From: Paraburkholderia haematera
Lineage (GTDB): Bacteria > Pseudomonadota > Gammaproteobacteria > Burkholderiales > Burkholderiaceae
Direction of reading: 5' to 3'
Assembly: GCF_905220975.1 (NCBI RefSeq)
Contig: NZ_CAJNBK010000003.1
Location: 310,001-374,000 of the forward strand
Length of the DNA: 64,000 nucleotides
This document shows, one piece after another, positions 44,687-53,311 of this stretch; positions within the stretch are counted from its first letter, which is position 1, and each line of letters starts with the position of its first letter. The translations under genes and the position numbers were made by a program. The notes below the pieces were generated by a model. It searched no databases. It had not been told where the DNA came from and saw only the letters and a list, made by a program, of their open reading frames with translations.

Positions 44687-46690
44687 ATGAACGACGACCA
44701 ACACGATCAGGTGCTGTTTGCCCAGTTCGGCACAAGCAGCCCTTGCTGGCGTCTGTCGAACGACAGCAATGCGCTGGAACTCACGCCCGTCACCGGCGAC
44801 GTGCCGGCTAATGTCGCCATTCCGCTGAATCCCCAACAGGCTTCGCAAATCCGTTGCCTCACCGGCATCACGTCGCACCTCATCCTCGACGTGAGGCTGT
44901 TCGGCGAACCGCTGCGCCTGCACCTCGTCGGGAAAAAGCTCGCGAGCAATACGTGGGCAGGCACCGCCTCAGCCTATGACGACACCGAATCCGTCGCGCG
45001 TGACCTGGTTCACGGCCTCTCTTTCGCCGAACAGGTCGTCTCCGAAGTCAATTCGGTCGTGGTGATCGTCGACAGGCACGGTCGTATACAGCGCTTCAAT
45101 CGTCTCGCCGAAGAACTCACCGGCGTCAAGGAAGAAGACATCGTCGGCCGCAATGTGTGGGCGCTGTTCATGTCCAGCGAATCCGGCGCGGCGTCGAGCC
45201 AGAACATCACGGGTTTCTTCAATCGCGGCGTCGCGTACGAAGTCGAGCGGCGCGTGAAAACCATCCACGGCGAACGGCTCTTTCTGTTTCGCAACAAGTT
45301 CGTTCAGAGCGGCAGCGGCGTCGAAGAACAGTTTCTGATCTGCTCGGGCACCGATATCACCGAAGAACGGCTCGCGCAAGACCGGCTCACCGAGCTGGCG
45401 AACACCGATTCGCTCACCGGCCTTGCCAATCGCAACGCGATCCAGGACAAGATCAGTACCGCGATCGAAGAAGCGACCCCGGGCGAATCAGTCGGCGTGC
45501 TGTTCCTCGATCTCGACAACTTCAAGAAGGTCAACGACCACTACGGCCACGTCTTCGGCGACCGGTTGATTCGCGACGTGTCGTCAGCCATCAGCGGTTG
45601 CCTGAACGAAGGCGATACGCTCGCGCGGCTCGGCGGCGACGAGTTCATCGTACTCGCCGCCAGGGGCACGGCCCACGATCTCGAAGCCACCGCTCAGCGC
45701 ATTCTCGAACGCCTGCGCACACCGTTCAGCCTCGGGCTTGTCGAGGTCTACACCGGCTGCTCGATCGGCATCGCCGTGTATCCGGAACACGGCAACAACC
45801 TCGAATCGCTGATCCGTTCCGCGGACACGGCAATGTACGTGGCCAAAGATGAAGGCAAGCGCACCTATCGCGTGTTCTCGCAAGACATGGACCGCAAGGT
45901 CGCGGAGTACATGTGGCTCGACACCAACTTGCGGCGCGGTCTCGAGGAGGGCCAGTTCACGCTGCACTATCAGCCCAAGCTCGTGCTCGCTACCGGCGCG
46001 GTGCAGGGCGCGGAGGCGCTGGTACGCTGGAACTCGCCGGAGCGCGGGCAGATCATGCCGGCGGAGTTCATCCGCTATGCGGAAGAATCCGGGCTCATCG
46101 GCGTGCTGGGCCGCTGGGTCATGGAAACGGCTGCGAGGCAAGCTGCGAAATGGAAGGCGGACGGCTACAACCTGCGCATCGCGATCAACGTGTCGGCGCG
46201 GCAACTGGTCGATACCGCCGTGGTGCGGCATTTCAACGAGGCGCTGCAGCGCGCGAATCTCGATCCCTGTCTGATCGACCTGGAGCTCACCGAGAGCTGC
46301 CTGATCGAGGACGAGGCAGCGGCGATCGATCTGATCAAACAGTTCCGCCAGCTCGGCGCACAGGTTCACCTGGACGACTTCGGCACCGGCTACTCGTCGC
46401 TGTCGCAGTTGGGCCGCATTCCGCTAGACGTCATCAAGCTCGACCGCAGTTTTGTTCGCTCGATCAATGCCGACACCAAAGCGCAAGCACTGGTGCGCTC
46501 GATGGTGGTGGTCGCGCAGGAACTGAATTTCAAGGTGGTCGCCGAAGGCATCGAAACCGAGTCCGAAGAGATGTTCATGAGGGGGCTGGGCGTCGAATAC
46601 GTGCAGGGTTTCCTGTACGGTCAGGCCATGCCGGCCGCGGAATTCGAACGCTGGTTGCAGGATAGACAGAAGCTCAGACTGATTGCCTGA
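44687..46690 (+). CDS. rpfR: BDSF receptor RpfR (FI-PAS-GGDEF-EAL)
   Basis: RpfR binds the fatty-acid signal cis-2-dodecenoic acid through its PAS domain and adjusts c-di-GMP. The 667-residue protein has an N-terminal RpfF-interaction region (about 1-95, with CWRLSNDSNALELTP), a PAS domain (~115-225; IVDRHGRIQRFNRLAEELTG), GGDEF with an intact RLGGDEF near residue 317, and an EAL domain with EALVRW near 440 and DDFGTGYSS. Both catalytic motifs are intact. Similarity to the E. coli PdeR/Gmr pattern is strong from memory. The ATG at 44687 with GGGGA upstream matches homolog starts; an in-frame ATG at 44564 is less likely. It is convergent with rpfF, as in Burkholderia cenocepacia. Confidence 0.92.
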   Translation: MNDDQHDQVLFAQFGTSSPCWRLSNDSNALELTPVTGDVPANVAIPLNPQQASQIRCLTGITSHLILDVRLFGEPLRLHLVGKKLASNTWAGTASAYDDTESVARDLVHGLSFAEQVVSEVNSVVVIVDRHGRIQRFNRLAEELTGVKEEDIVGRNVWALFMSSESGAASSQNITGFFNRGVAYEVERRVKTIHGERLFLFRNKFVQSGSGVEEQFLICSGTDITEERLAQDRLTELANTDSLTGLANRNAIQDKISTAIEEATPGESVGVLFLDLDNFKKVNDHYGHVFGDRLIRDVSSAISGCLNEGDTLARLGGDEFIVLAARGTAHDLEATAQRILERLRTPFSLGLVEVYTGCSIGIAVYPEHGNNLESLIRSADTAMYVAKDEGKRTYRVFSQDMDRKVAEYMWLDTNLRRGLEEGQFTLHYQPKLVLATGAVQGAEALVRWNSPERGQIMPAEFIRYAEESGLIGVLGRWVMETAARQAAKWKADGYNLRIAINVSARQLVDTAVVRHFNEALQRANLDPCLIDLELTESCLIEDEAAAIDLIKQFRQLGAQVHLDDFGTGYSSLSQLGRIPLDVIKLDRSFVRSINADTKAQALVRSMVVVAQELNFKVVAEGIETESEEMFMRGLGVEYVQGFLYGQAMPAAEFERWLQDRQKLRLIA

Positions 46691-46698
46691 GCTTCCAC

Positions 46699-46788
46699 GC
46701 GCCCCGAATGAAGTCCCCCGCCCCGGAGGAAGTCCTCTTGGGGGATTGGGGGGCGCCCCGCAGGAAGTCCTTTTCTGGGGCCGCCGCC
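46699..46788. repeat. Three tandem dispersed-repeat units between rpfR and rpfF
   Basis: Three units of the GCCCCGxxxGAAGTCC type follow one another: GCGCCCCGAATGAAGTCCCC, CCGGAGGAAGTCC with CTTGGGGGA, and GCGCCCCGCAGGAAGTCC. Each can fold into a short GC-rich hairpin. The cluster fills the gap between two convergent stops and may serve as a bidirectional terminator. Confidence 0.65.
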
Positions 46789-46819
46789 GCGTCTCAATGT
46801 CTTCGTGACCCGAATCGAT

Positions 46820-47707
46820 TCAGGCGAAATTGGCCGCGCTGGAGGCTGTCTGGCGCAGATTTGAATTGCGACGATTCTGCAGCATCACCAGCCGCTCCAT
46901 GAAGGCGAGGTCCTTCTCCTCGATCGTGAAGGCTGCGTTCACCCAGTCTTCGGTAATTTCCATCAGCTCGGCGCGCGAGAGTTGCAGCACGCGCTGGCGC
47001 GCCCGCAGCATGGCGCGGATTCCGTTCATCTTCGGCCTTAGCGTGTCGATAAAGGTACGCGTCGCCATATAGGATTCACCCGGCTCGAACAGATGGTCGA
47101 CCAGCCCCTTGCCGAAGTGCCATTCAGCCGTATGCGATTCGCCCACGCCGATCAACTCCTCGGCCAGCCGCATGCCCGCCTTGCGCGCGACCAGCGAATA
47201 ACCGCCCATGCCCGGGAACAGGTTGAACGCGATCTCCGGAAAGCCCATGCGCGCATCGTTCTGCGCGAGCAGGAAATGGTGCGCCAAGGCCGCTTCGAAC
47301 CCCCCTCCAAGCGCCGTGCCCTCCACCATCGCGATTGAGATCGCCCCCGTATCGAAGCCGCGGGCCGCCGCGTGCACGCAGTCGACACAGGCTCGGGCGT
47401 ACGCCATCAGCGCCTGCCGCTTGCCCGAGCGGATCGAGTCGGCAAAGAAGTCGAGGTCGCCCCCGACGTTGAACATGGTCGGAATCAGCGAGCCTGTCAC
47501 CCAGAAGTCGATCGGCAAGCCGGACTCTCGTGCTGCCTGCGCGAGACCCAGAATGTCATGCACCAGATCGAGATTAAAACAGGGACGCGGCTGCGCTCGC
47601 AGCATCATCCACATGATGTTGCGTCCTTCTTCGTAGTAAGCGGAGACTTGCGACAGATTGCCGGCCTCGAGGAACGGACGGCAGGCGTGGTGGTTATGCA
47701 GATTCAT
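46820..47707 (-). CDS. rpfF: BDSF synthase RpfF (enoyl-CoA hydratase/thioesterase family)
   Basis: RpfF makes the diffusible signal cis-2-dodecenoic acid from acyl-ACP by dehydration and thioester cleavage. The 295-residue crotonase-fold protein shows the oxyanion and catalytic region AISIAMVEGTALGGGFEAAL and ARMGFPEIAFNLFPGMGG, with the two Glu expected in RpfF enzymes (in GGGFEA and FPEIAF). It also carries the DSF-synthase-type N-terminus with YEEGRNIMWMMLRAQPRPCF. AAAGGA precedes the ATG at 47707. It is convergent with the receptor gene rpfR, 112 bp beyond the repeat cluster. The product chain length (BDSF versus DSF) is inferred from the RpfR pairing. Confidence 0.92.
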   Translation of the reverse strand: MNLHNHHACRPFLEAGNLSQVSAYYEEGRNIMWMMLRAQPRPCFNLDLVHDILGLAQAARESGLPIDFWVTGSLIPTMFNVGGDLDFFADSIRSGKRQALMAYARACVDCVHAAARGFDTGAISIAMVEGTALGGGFEAALAHHFLLAQNDARMGFPEIAFNLFPGMGGYSLVARKAGMRLAEELIGVGESHTAEWHFGKGLVDHLFEPGESYMATRTFIDTLRPKMNGIRAMLRARQRVLQLSRAELMEITEDWVNAAFTIEEKDLAFMERLVMLQNRRNSNLRQTASSAANFA

Positions 47708-48173
47708 TTTGAACGGTCCTTTTAAGGTTAAACACTGGTATTGCAATGCGAGCCTAAAGCAGACCGGAATGTGATGGGAGCGGGGTAACCAACAGATGAA
47801 TGCAACACACGCGTGAAGGCCCGTCAGACGGAGCGCTGCGGGGAGGTCGACCGTAGGGTAAAAGATACTGCGGGCGCAAACGCTTGCGCACCGAAGATGG
47901 GCGAAATTAGCCCTCAAATGAGCATCCGGCCGCAATCAATTAGCGATCGAACAATGTTTGAATTTCTTGCCGGAATTGAAAGAGAAAGAAATAGTCTTCG
48001 ATTAGGTAATGCAATCGAAAATATCGCTTGTGGAGGCCTGCTTTTCTTGTTTGCGGGCTAACAGACAGACTATTCAATTTGCATATTCGAAGGCGGGCGC
48101 CCCAAGGCGCCCGCTGAATCGCCTGCAACACCATGACCGCAGGCAACATCCCGGCATCACGACGAAACGCCCA
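47708..48173. promoter_or_regulatory. Upstream region of rpfF
   Basis: This 466-bp region includes the rpfF promoter and the end of the M20 peptidase transcript. About 47935-48090 is AT-rich compared with its surroundings. I could not pick a confident -35/-10 pair or a known regulator box. The hairpin at 48093-48114 is listed separately. Confidence 0.4.
48093..48114. terminator. Perfect 9-bp hairpin after the M20 peptidase gene
   Basis: GCGGGCGCC pairs with GGCGCCCGC around a CCAA loop, 60 bp beyond the M20 stop on the minus strand. A U tract is lacking, so Rho dependence or RNA protection is possible. Confidence 0.5.
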
Positions 48174-49637
48174 TCAAGGCGCTGCCGCGATCACCTGAGC
48201 AACGGCTGCCGTCAGCTTCTTGCCGTACGGCACGTGCAGGAACTCGTTCGGTCCGTGTGCATTCGACTTCGGCCCAAGCACGCCGCACACCATGAACTGC
48301 GACTTCGGGAAACCCGACTTCAATACGTTCATCAACGGAATCGTGCCGCCCTGCCCCATATACGCAACGTCCGCGCCGTAGTGCTCGCGCGACGCATCGT
48401 TAAGCGCGGTGGCGAGCCACGGAGCGAGATCGGGCGCGCTCCAGCCGCTCGCCGCGCCGGCGTCCGGCTTGAAGGTGACCTTGGCGTTGTACGGCGGATC
48501 GAATTCGAGCAGCGCCTTCAGTTCGGCGACGGCTTTTTCCGCTTCGATCATCGGCGGCAGGCGCAGCGATAGCTTGAACGCCGTGCGCGGACGCAGCACG
48601 TTGCCGGCGTCGGCGAGCGCGGGCAAGCCGGCCGCGCCGGTCACCGACAACGACGGACGCCACGTCGAGTTGAGCAAGGCCTCTTGCGGGTTTGTCGTGG
48701 TGGGCAGCACCTGACGGCCGTCTTGCCCACAGGCCCACGGCAGCTTCTTCCAGACATCGTCGCCAAGAATCTGAGCGGTTGCTTCTGCTTCGCGCAGACG
48801 GTCCGCCGGGATCGAGACGTGGAAACCCTTCGGCAACAGCGTGCCGTTGGCGGAGTCTTCGAGCCGGTCGAACAGTTGCCGCATGATGCGGAAGCTCGAC
48901 GGCGCGATGCCGCCATAGCCGCCCGAGTGAATCCCTTCGTCGAGCACCTGGACTTCGAGATCGCCGGCGACCAGCCCGCGCAACGACGTAGTGAGCCAGA
49001 GCTGATCGTAGTTGCCAGCACCCGAGTCGAGGCACACCACCAGCCCGACCTTGCCGAGCCGCTCGCGCAATGCGTCGACGTACGGCAGCAGATCGTAGCT
49101 GCCCGATTCCTCGCAAGTTTCGATCAGGCCGACACAGCGCGGGCGCTCGACGCCTTGCGCGTCCAGCGCGGCCAGTGCCGTGAGGCTCGCGTAGATCGCG
49201 TAGCCGTCGTCGGCGCCGCCGCGGCCGTACAGCTTGTCGCCTTCGAGCTTCGGCGTCCACGGGCCGAGGTCGTTGCGCCAGCCGTCGAATTCAGGCTGCT
49301 TGTCGAGGTGGCCGTACAGCACGATGGTTTCTTCGCTGCCCGAGCGGGTCGCGGCCGTTTCGAAGAAAATCACCGGCGTGCGGCCCGGCAAGCGAATCAC
49401 TTCGAGTTTCAGGCCGCGCACGGGTTGCTGCTCGGCCCATTGCGCGGCGTCGGTCACCACACGCTCGAGATAGCCATGCTTGACCCACTCGGGATCGAAC
49501 GCCGGACTCTTGGCCGGCACCGCAATGTAGTCCGTAAGCGCAGGCACGATCTCGTCGTTCCATTTGCGGTCTACGAATTCGCGTAGCGTGTCCTGGTTGA
49601 TGCGCTGAGCCTGCTGGGTCGTATCGTCGGAGATCAT
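48174..49637 (-). CDS. M20-family metallopeptidase (dipeptidase-like)
   Basis: The 487-residue protein carries M20 zinc-peptidase landmarks: LYGHLDKQPEF (first metal His and Asp), GRGGADDGYAIY (bridging Asp), and IETCEESGSYDL (catalytic Glu). A dimerisation domain follows (EVQVLDEGIHSGGYGG), and there is a final GPNEFLHVPYG. Length fits the larger cytosolic dipeptidase subgroup. The start MISDDTTQQAQ at 49637 is reasonable. It is the only gene of its unit, and the substrate is unknown. Confidence 0.93.
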   Translation of the reverse strand: MISDDTTQQAQRINQDTLREFVDRKWNDEIVPALTDYIAVPAKSPAFDPEWVKHGYLERVVTDAAQWAEQQPVRGLKLEVIRLPGRTPVIFFETAATRSGSEETIVLYGHLDKQPEFDGWRNDLGPWTPKLEGDKLYGRGGADDGYAIYASLTALAALDAQGVERPRCVGLIETCEESGSYDLLPYVDALRERLGKVGLVVCLDSGAGNYDQLWLTTSLRGLVAGDLEVQVLDEGIHSGGYGGIAPSSFRIMRQLFDRLEDSANGTLLPKGFHVSIPADRLREAEATAQILGDDVWKKLPWACGQDGRQVLPTTTNPQEALLNSTWRPSLSVTGAAGLPALADAGNVLRPRTAFKLSLRLPPMIEAEKAVAELKALLEFDPPYNAKVTFKPDAGAASGWSAPDLAPWLATALNDASREHYGADVAYMGQGGTIPLMNVLKSGFPKSQFMVCGVLGPKSNAHGPNEFLHVPYGKKLTAAVAQVIAAAP

Positions 49638-49799
49638 GATGGCGGTCCGTGGGGGATCTGTTCAGTCGAAACGTCCATGATAGTCCTGATGCGCGACGCG
49701 CTGAACCCCTCGCCGTGCATCGAGGCTGACGGCGACGCTGCACGAAGCAGACAATCGCGCGACAATCGCGACATGGATAGCGCGTTGGGGAGCCAAATC

Positions 49800-50111
49800 A
49801 TGGGTGGCAACATCGTGGTTCAGGCCGCCGCCGCGGTGCTCGCGCTGGCGCTGTATTTTCTGCCGAGCATTCTCGCGGACCGGCGCAAGCGTCATGATGT
49901 GCTGACACTGGCGCTCTTCAATGCGTGCCTGGGTTGGACCGGTTTTGGCTGGCTGCTCGCGCTCTACTGGTCGTTACAGCCGAACCCGCCTAAAAACGTG
50001 GCAGGTGAAATCGTAGAGACGCGAAAGATCGTGCGGATGCGAGACTTTTCGGCGGCGCTTCTGATGCGCGTGCAAAGACGCACCACGGCGCGTGAGCGCA
50101 GGGAGAAATAA
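49800..50111 (+). CDS. Superinfection-immunity-family small membrane protein
   Basis: The 103-residue product has two membrane segments: VVQAAAAVLALALYFLPSIL and LALFNACLGWTGFGWLLALYW. They are separated by ADRRKRHDVLT, the hallmark of the superinfection immunity (T4 Imm-like, PF14373) family. The C-terminal tail is basic. The ATG at 49800 is preferred because GGGGAG lies 7 nt upstream; another in-frame ATG lies at 49773. Phage exclusion is a family name only; most chromosomal members have no tested role. It is convergent with the 50152-50424 gene. Confidence 0.8.
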   Translation: MGGNIVVQAAAAVLALALYFLPSILADRRKRHDVLTLALFNACLGWTGFGWLLALYWSLQPNPPKNVAGEIVETRKIVRMRDFSAALLMRVQRRTTARERREK

Positions 50112-50151
50112 CAGGAAGAAAAACGGAAACAATCAAAGCGGAGCGAAACAA

Positions 50152-50424
50152 TCAGGCCGCGCGGCCCATTCTGCCCCACTGCACGGAACCAGCGGGAATC
50201 GAGCGCGGTTCAGCCCGCACGCTCTCATGCGCGAACATCTCGCGACGCAGTTCGCCGTGGTCGTCGAACCACTCGCAAATCAGCCAGTCGCCAGGATTGA
50301 GCGCCACCGGCCCCGCGTAGGTCACCGTCATGCGCGGACCGCCTTCTTTCAACGCGACGACGTCGCCAACGGTGAAGCGGGCGGCTGGCTGTGTTTCAAA
50401 TGCGTCAATGATAGCGGTCAGCAT
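50152..50424 (-). CDS. DUF2158/YodC-family small protein
   Basis: The 90-residue protein has a short N-terminal leader (MLTAIIDAFETQPAA) and a YodC-like fold: FTVGDVVALKEGGPRMTV, then GDWLICEWFDDHGELRREMF. It ends with GSVQWGRMGRAA. The ATG at 50424 has GGGGA at standard distance; upstream in-frame Met codons are not family-like. YodC-family function is unknown. It is a monocistronic unit with its own upstream region. Confidence 0.8.
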   Translation of the reverse strand: MLTAIIDAFETQPAARFTVGDVVALKEGGPRMTVTYAGPVALNPGDWLICEWFDDHGELRREMFAHESVRAEPRSIPAGSVQWGRMGRAA

Positions 50425-50901
50425 ATTCGATCCCCACGGAACCCGTTGAGCGGAATTAAAGTTATCGCTGGTGCTTTGCAACATCGACCTGCCGAATAAA
50501 AACTCTAAAAAGTTTGTCAAGATTAACAATCGAAATTAACAACGGCAAGTGCTTTTTATTGATACCGTTTTCAGCGGTGCCGGAATAGGTTCTCCACGCC
50601 GGCCGCCGCCGCAAAGCTGGTAAAAACCCTGAAAGCGACGCCAGACAGCCATCCTGGCGACGCTAACCAACCGCAATAATTACAATGAAATCCCGGGCCG
50701 CAAGTAGAAGATGCGGATTGAATTTGTCATATTTAACGCGCAGCCGGCAAACCGATCCGGGTTTATTCCAGCGACCTTAAAACCGGAATTACCAGTGAAC
50801 AAAAAACTGACCGGTAAATGCACTCACCACGAACGGGTATGGGTTAAGTGCATAAAAGTGTGCGGTGGGTATCGTTGAAAACGATTACCGGCCTTTTATT
50901 T
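50425..50901. other. Intergenic region between the MFS and YodC-like genes
   Basis: This 477-bp stretch holds no supported ORF. It includes the YodC-like promoter and, near 50871-50885, a small stem ATCGTT/AACGAT close to the MFS stop. The middle 50,500-50,760 is moderately AT-rich. Confidence 0.45.
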
Positions 50902-52449
50902 TCAAACCGGCTGTGCGATCCGTCGCAATGCAAGCTGTTGATGCCGCACCAGCAGCACGCTCAAACCGATGCACACGAACATCAGACACGCGTTGATCGC
51001 GAGGCTGAACTGAAACGCGTGCGCATAAGCACCCGGCGTCTCGCGGCCGCCGATCACACCGAAAAATGCGCCGCTGATGGCCGCCGTGCCGAACGCCGAG
51101 CCGATCTGCAAAGTCGACGACACGACACCCGAGGCGAGCCCCGCCTTTTCCGGTGCAACTTCCAGCAGCACGATGCGCATGATCGACGGCAGCAGAAGGC
51201 CATGACCGACGCCTGCGCACACCAGTCCACAATAGAACAGCAGATCCGGGGTGGCGGCATGGGTCGCGGACCAGCCGGTGACCGTGAAGCCGACGGTCAT
51301 CATCGAGAAACCGAGTGCCAGCACATGGCCGCCGATGCGCCTGACCACTGCGGGTGACGTGAGCGGCCCGACCACGAAACCGATCGCGAACGGCATGATG
51401 GCCATGCCCGAGGCGAGCGGTGTCCAGTGCAGGCCGGTCTGCAGGAAGATTCCGTAGGTCAGGAAAAACGCGCTGTTGCAGTAGAACAGGAACGCGAGCA
51501 CGAGACCCAGTGCGAAGGCAGGGTTGCGGAACAATTGCAGATCCACGAGGGGATGGCCGCCGCCGCGTTCAACGCGCCGCTCGGTCGCCACGAATAATGC
51601 GAACGCGGGCACGGCAAGCGCGAACATCACGAAGGTCCACGCAGGCCAGCCGGCTTCACGGCCGTGCGTCATCGGATAGATGACCAGCAGCAGCACCACC
51701 GAGAGCAGCCCGACGCCCTTCAGGTCGATGCCGGTACGCGTGGCCGGCTGATTTTCCGGCACGAACTTCCAGGTGCCGATGAAGGCCACGATGCCGATCG
51801 GAATATTGATGAGAAAGATGATGCGCCAGTCGAGCCCGAACGGGTGATAGGTGATCAGCGCGCCGCCGCCCAACTGGCCGACGATCGACGACAGTCCGAA
51901 GACGAAACCGTAGAGGCTCATCACTTTGGTCTGCCGATGCAGTGGCACGACCGCACGGATAGTCGCTAGCACTTGCGGCGCCATCACCGCGGCCGCGATA
52001 CCCTGCACGATCCGCGAGATCACCAACATGTGGCCGCTGGTGGCGAAGCCGCACAGCGCCGAGGCGACCACGAACCCCGCCATCCCCGTCATGAACATAC
52101 GGCGCCGGCCGAACAGGTCGCCAAGGCGTCCGCCCGTGATCAGCAGCACGGCATAAGCGGATGCATAGGCGGACACCACCAGTTGCAGTTGCGCGTCGGT
52201 GGCGTTCAGGCCGCTGTGAATCGACGGCAGCGCGAGATTGACGATGAAATAGTCGAGCGGCGCAAGGAAGGCGCCGACGAACAGCACCGCGAGCGCGAGT
52301 CCCTGGCGCTGCCCGAAACCGGCCGCAGGCTTCCCCGCAACTGCTGCCGCGCTGGCGGCCACCGCACCCACGCCCGGGCAGACGGCGGCAGGTCCCCCTG
52401 CCGCGCCAGTGAATGCCGCCGGAGCGGATTTCATGCTTTCTCTATTCAT
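50902..52449 (-). CDS. MFS drug-efflux transporter, DHA2/EmrB-QacA type
   Basis: Proton-driven multidrug exporter with 14 predicted membrane segments in 515 residues. It has the MFS motif GGRLGDLFGRRRMF after the second segment, motif C-like GLSSIVGQLGGG, and the typical RIIFLINIPIGIVAF start of the second half. A 45-residue Ala/Pro-rich cytoplasmic tail precedes the first segment; a start at the ATG of MKSAPAAF (52434) is also possible. It follows the TetR gene by 30 bp on the same strand, so it is presumably repressed by that protein, with a candidate operator over its start codon. Confidence 0.93.
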   Translation of the reverse strand: MNRESMKSAPAAFTGAAGGPAAVCPGVGAVAASAAAVAGKPAAGFGQRQGLALAVLFVGAFLAPLDYFIVNLALPSIHSGLNATDAQLQLVVSAYASAYAVLLITGGRLGDLFGRRRMFMTGMAGFVVASALCGFATSGHMLVISRIVQGIAAAVMAPQVLATIRAVVPLHRQTKVMSLYGFVFGLSSIVGQLGGGALITYHPFGLDWRIIFLINIPIGIVAFIGTWKFVPENQPATRTGIDLKGVGLLSVVLLLVIYPMTHGREAGWPAWTFVMFALAVPAFALFVATERRVERGGGHPLVDLQLFRNPAFALGLVLAFLFYCNSAFFLTYGIFLQTGLHWTPLASGMAIMPFAIGFVVGPLTSPAVVRRIGGHVLALGFSMMTVGFTVTGWSATHAATPDLLFYCGLVCAGVGHGLLLPSIMRIVLLEVAPEKAGLASGVVSSTLQIGSAFGTAAISGAFFGVIGGRETPGAYAHAFQFSLAINACLMFVCIGLSVLLVRHQQLALRRIAQPV

Positions 52450-52463
52450 GACTAATCGTTCAA
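52448..52463. promoter_or_regulatory. Candidate TetR operator at the MFS start
   Basis: ATGACTAATCGTTCAA overlaps the MFS start codon and differs by one base from the site at 53131-53146 in front of the TetR gene. Confidence 0.5.
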
Positions 52464-52479
52464 GAATTAGGTAAAAAAA

Positions 52480-53118
52480 TTAGACGAGCGCACGCATGGC
52501 GACGTCCACGATTCCGATCAGCGCATCTTCCTTGTGGGCGACTCGCCCTAATACGCGCAGTCCTTGCATCACGCACAGCAGGAAATCGCCAACCGCTTTT
52601 TCGTCGAGCGTGGAATTGAAGGCGCCGCTCGCCTGGCCGCGAATCACCGAGGCCGCCAGCAACGTCGCCATGCGGCGTTGAATGGCCGCGACACGGGTGC
52701 GCAAGGCCTCGTCCCCGGGTTGCATCTCCAGCGTGGTATTGGTGATGAAGCAACTGCGCTCGCCGGTCAGCGCGCAAGCGACCCGGGCGTAATGCAGCAA
52801 AGCGTTGCGCAGCGCCTCTTCCGCCGGCACCGGCGCATTCAGCCGCTCGGCCAGCCGCGCGACCGAACCTTCCGCGTAATGGTCGAGCGCGGCAAGCATG
52901 ATGCCGTGCTTGTCGCCGAATACCCCATACAGGCTGCCGCGTAACAGGCCGGTGGCCTTGCAGAGGTCGTCGATCGAGGTGGCGTGATAGCCGTGATTCC
53001 AGAAAACCTGGCTCGCGCTCGCCAAAACAGTGTCCGTATCGAACTCGCGCGGGCGCCCCCGAGGACAAGCCTCGCCGCCTTTTTTAACGGATTGCTTCCA
53101 GTTGCCAGATTGCTTCAT
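52480..53118 (-). CDS. TetR-family repressor
   Basis: The 212-residue protein has an N-terminal helix-turn-helix (ATSIDDLCKATGLLRGSLYGVFGDKHG) preceded by RGRPREFDTDTVL, and a helical ligand-binding domain. The C-terminal part fits the AefR/TetR_C class with FITNTTLEMQPGDEAL. It is co-transcribed with the MFS pump, 30 bp upstream of it. The operator match at 53131-53146 suggests autoregulation. The ligand is unknown. Confidence 0.92.
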   Translation of the reverse strand: MKQSGNWKQSVKKGGEACPRGRPREFDTDTVLASASQVFWNHGYHATSIDDLCKATGLLRGSLYGVFGDKHGIMLAALDHYAEGSVARLAERLNAPVPAEEALRNALLHYARVACALTGERSCFITNTTLEMQPGDEALRTRVAAIQRRMATLLAASVIRGQASGAFNSTLDEKAVGDFLLCVMQGLRVLGRVAHKEDALIGIVDVAMRALV

Positions 53119-53130
53119 GTGACGGATATT

Positions 53131-53146
53131 ATGACTAAGCGTTCAA
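53131..53146. promoter_or_regulatory. Candidate TetR operator upstream of tetR
   Basis: ATGACTAAGCGTTCAA lies 13-28 bp upstream of the TetR ATG. It shares 15 of 16 bases with the site at the MFS start. The outer TGA/TCA ends are palindromic, but the centre is not. Confidence 0.5.
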
Positions 53147-53311
53147 CAAATCAAGGTGGAATTGGAAGATGACCTTGTCTGGCCGTCTGGCCGATTCGCA
53201 CGCCCGCCTCCCGCACTAGCGGCCGGCAACGCTCTCACCGGCCGGACCACGGCCCACAACAGCAAGCTGCGACTACGAGAACTCGCTCGATTGAGGCACC
53301 TCGCACACGCT

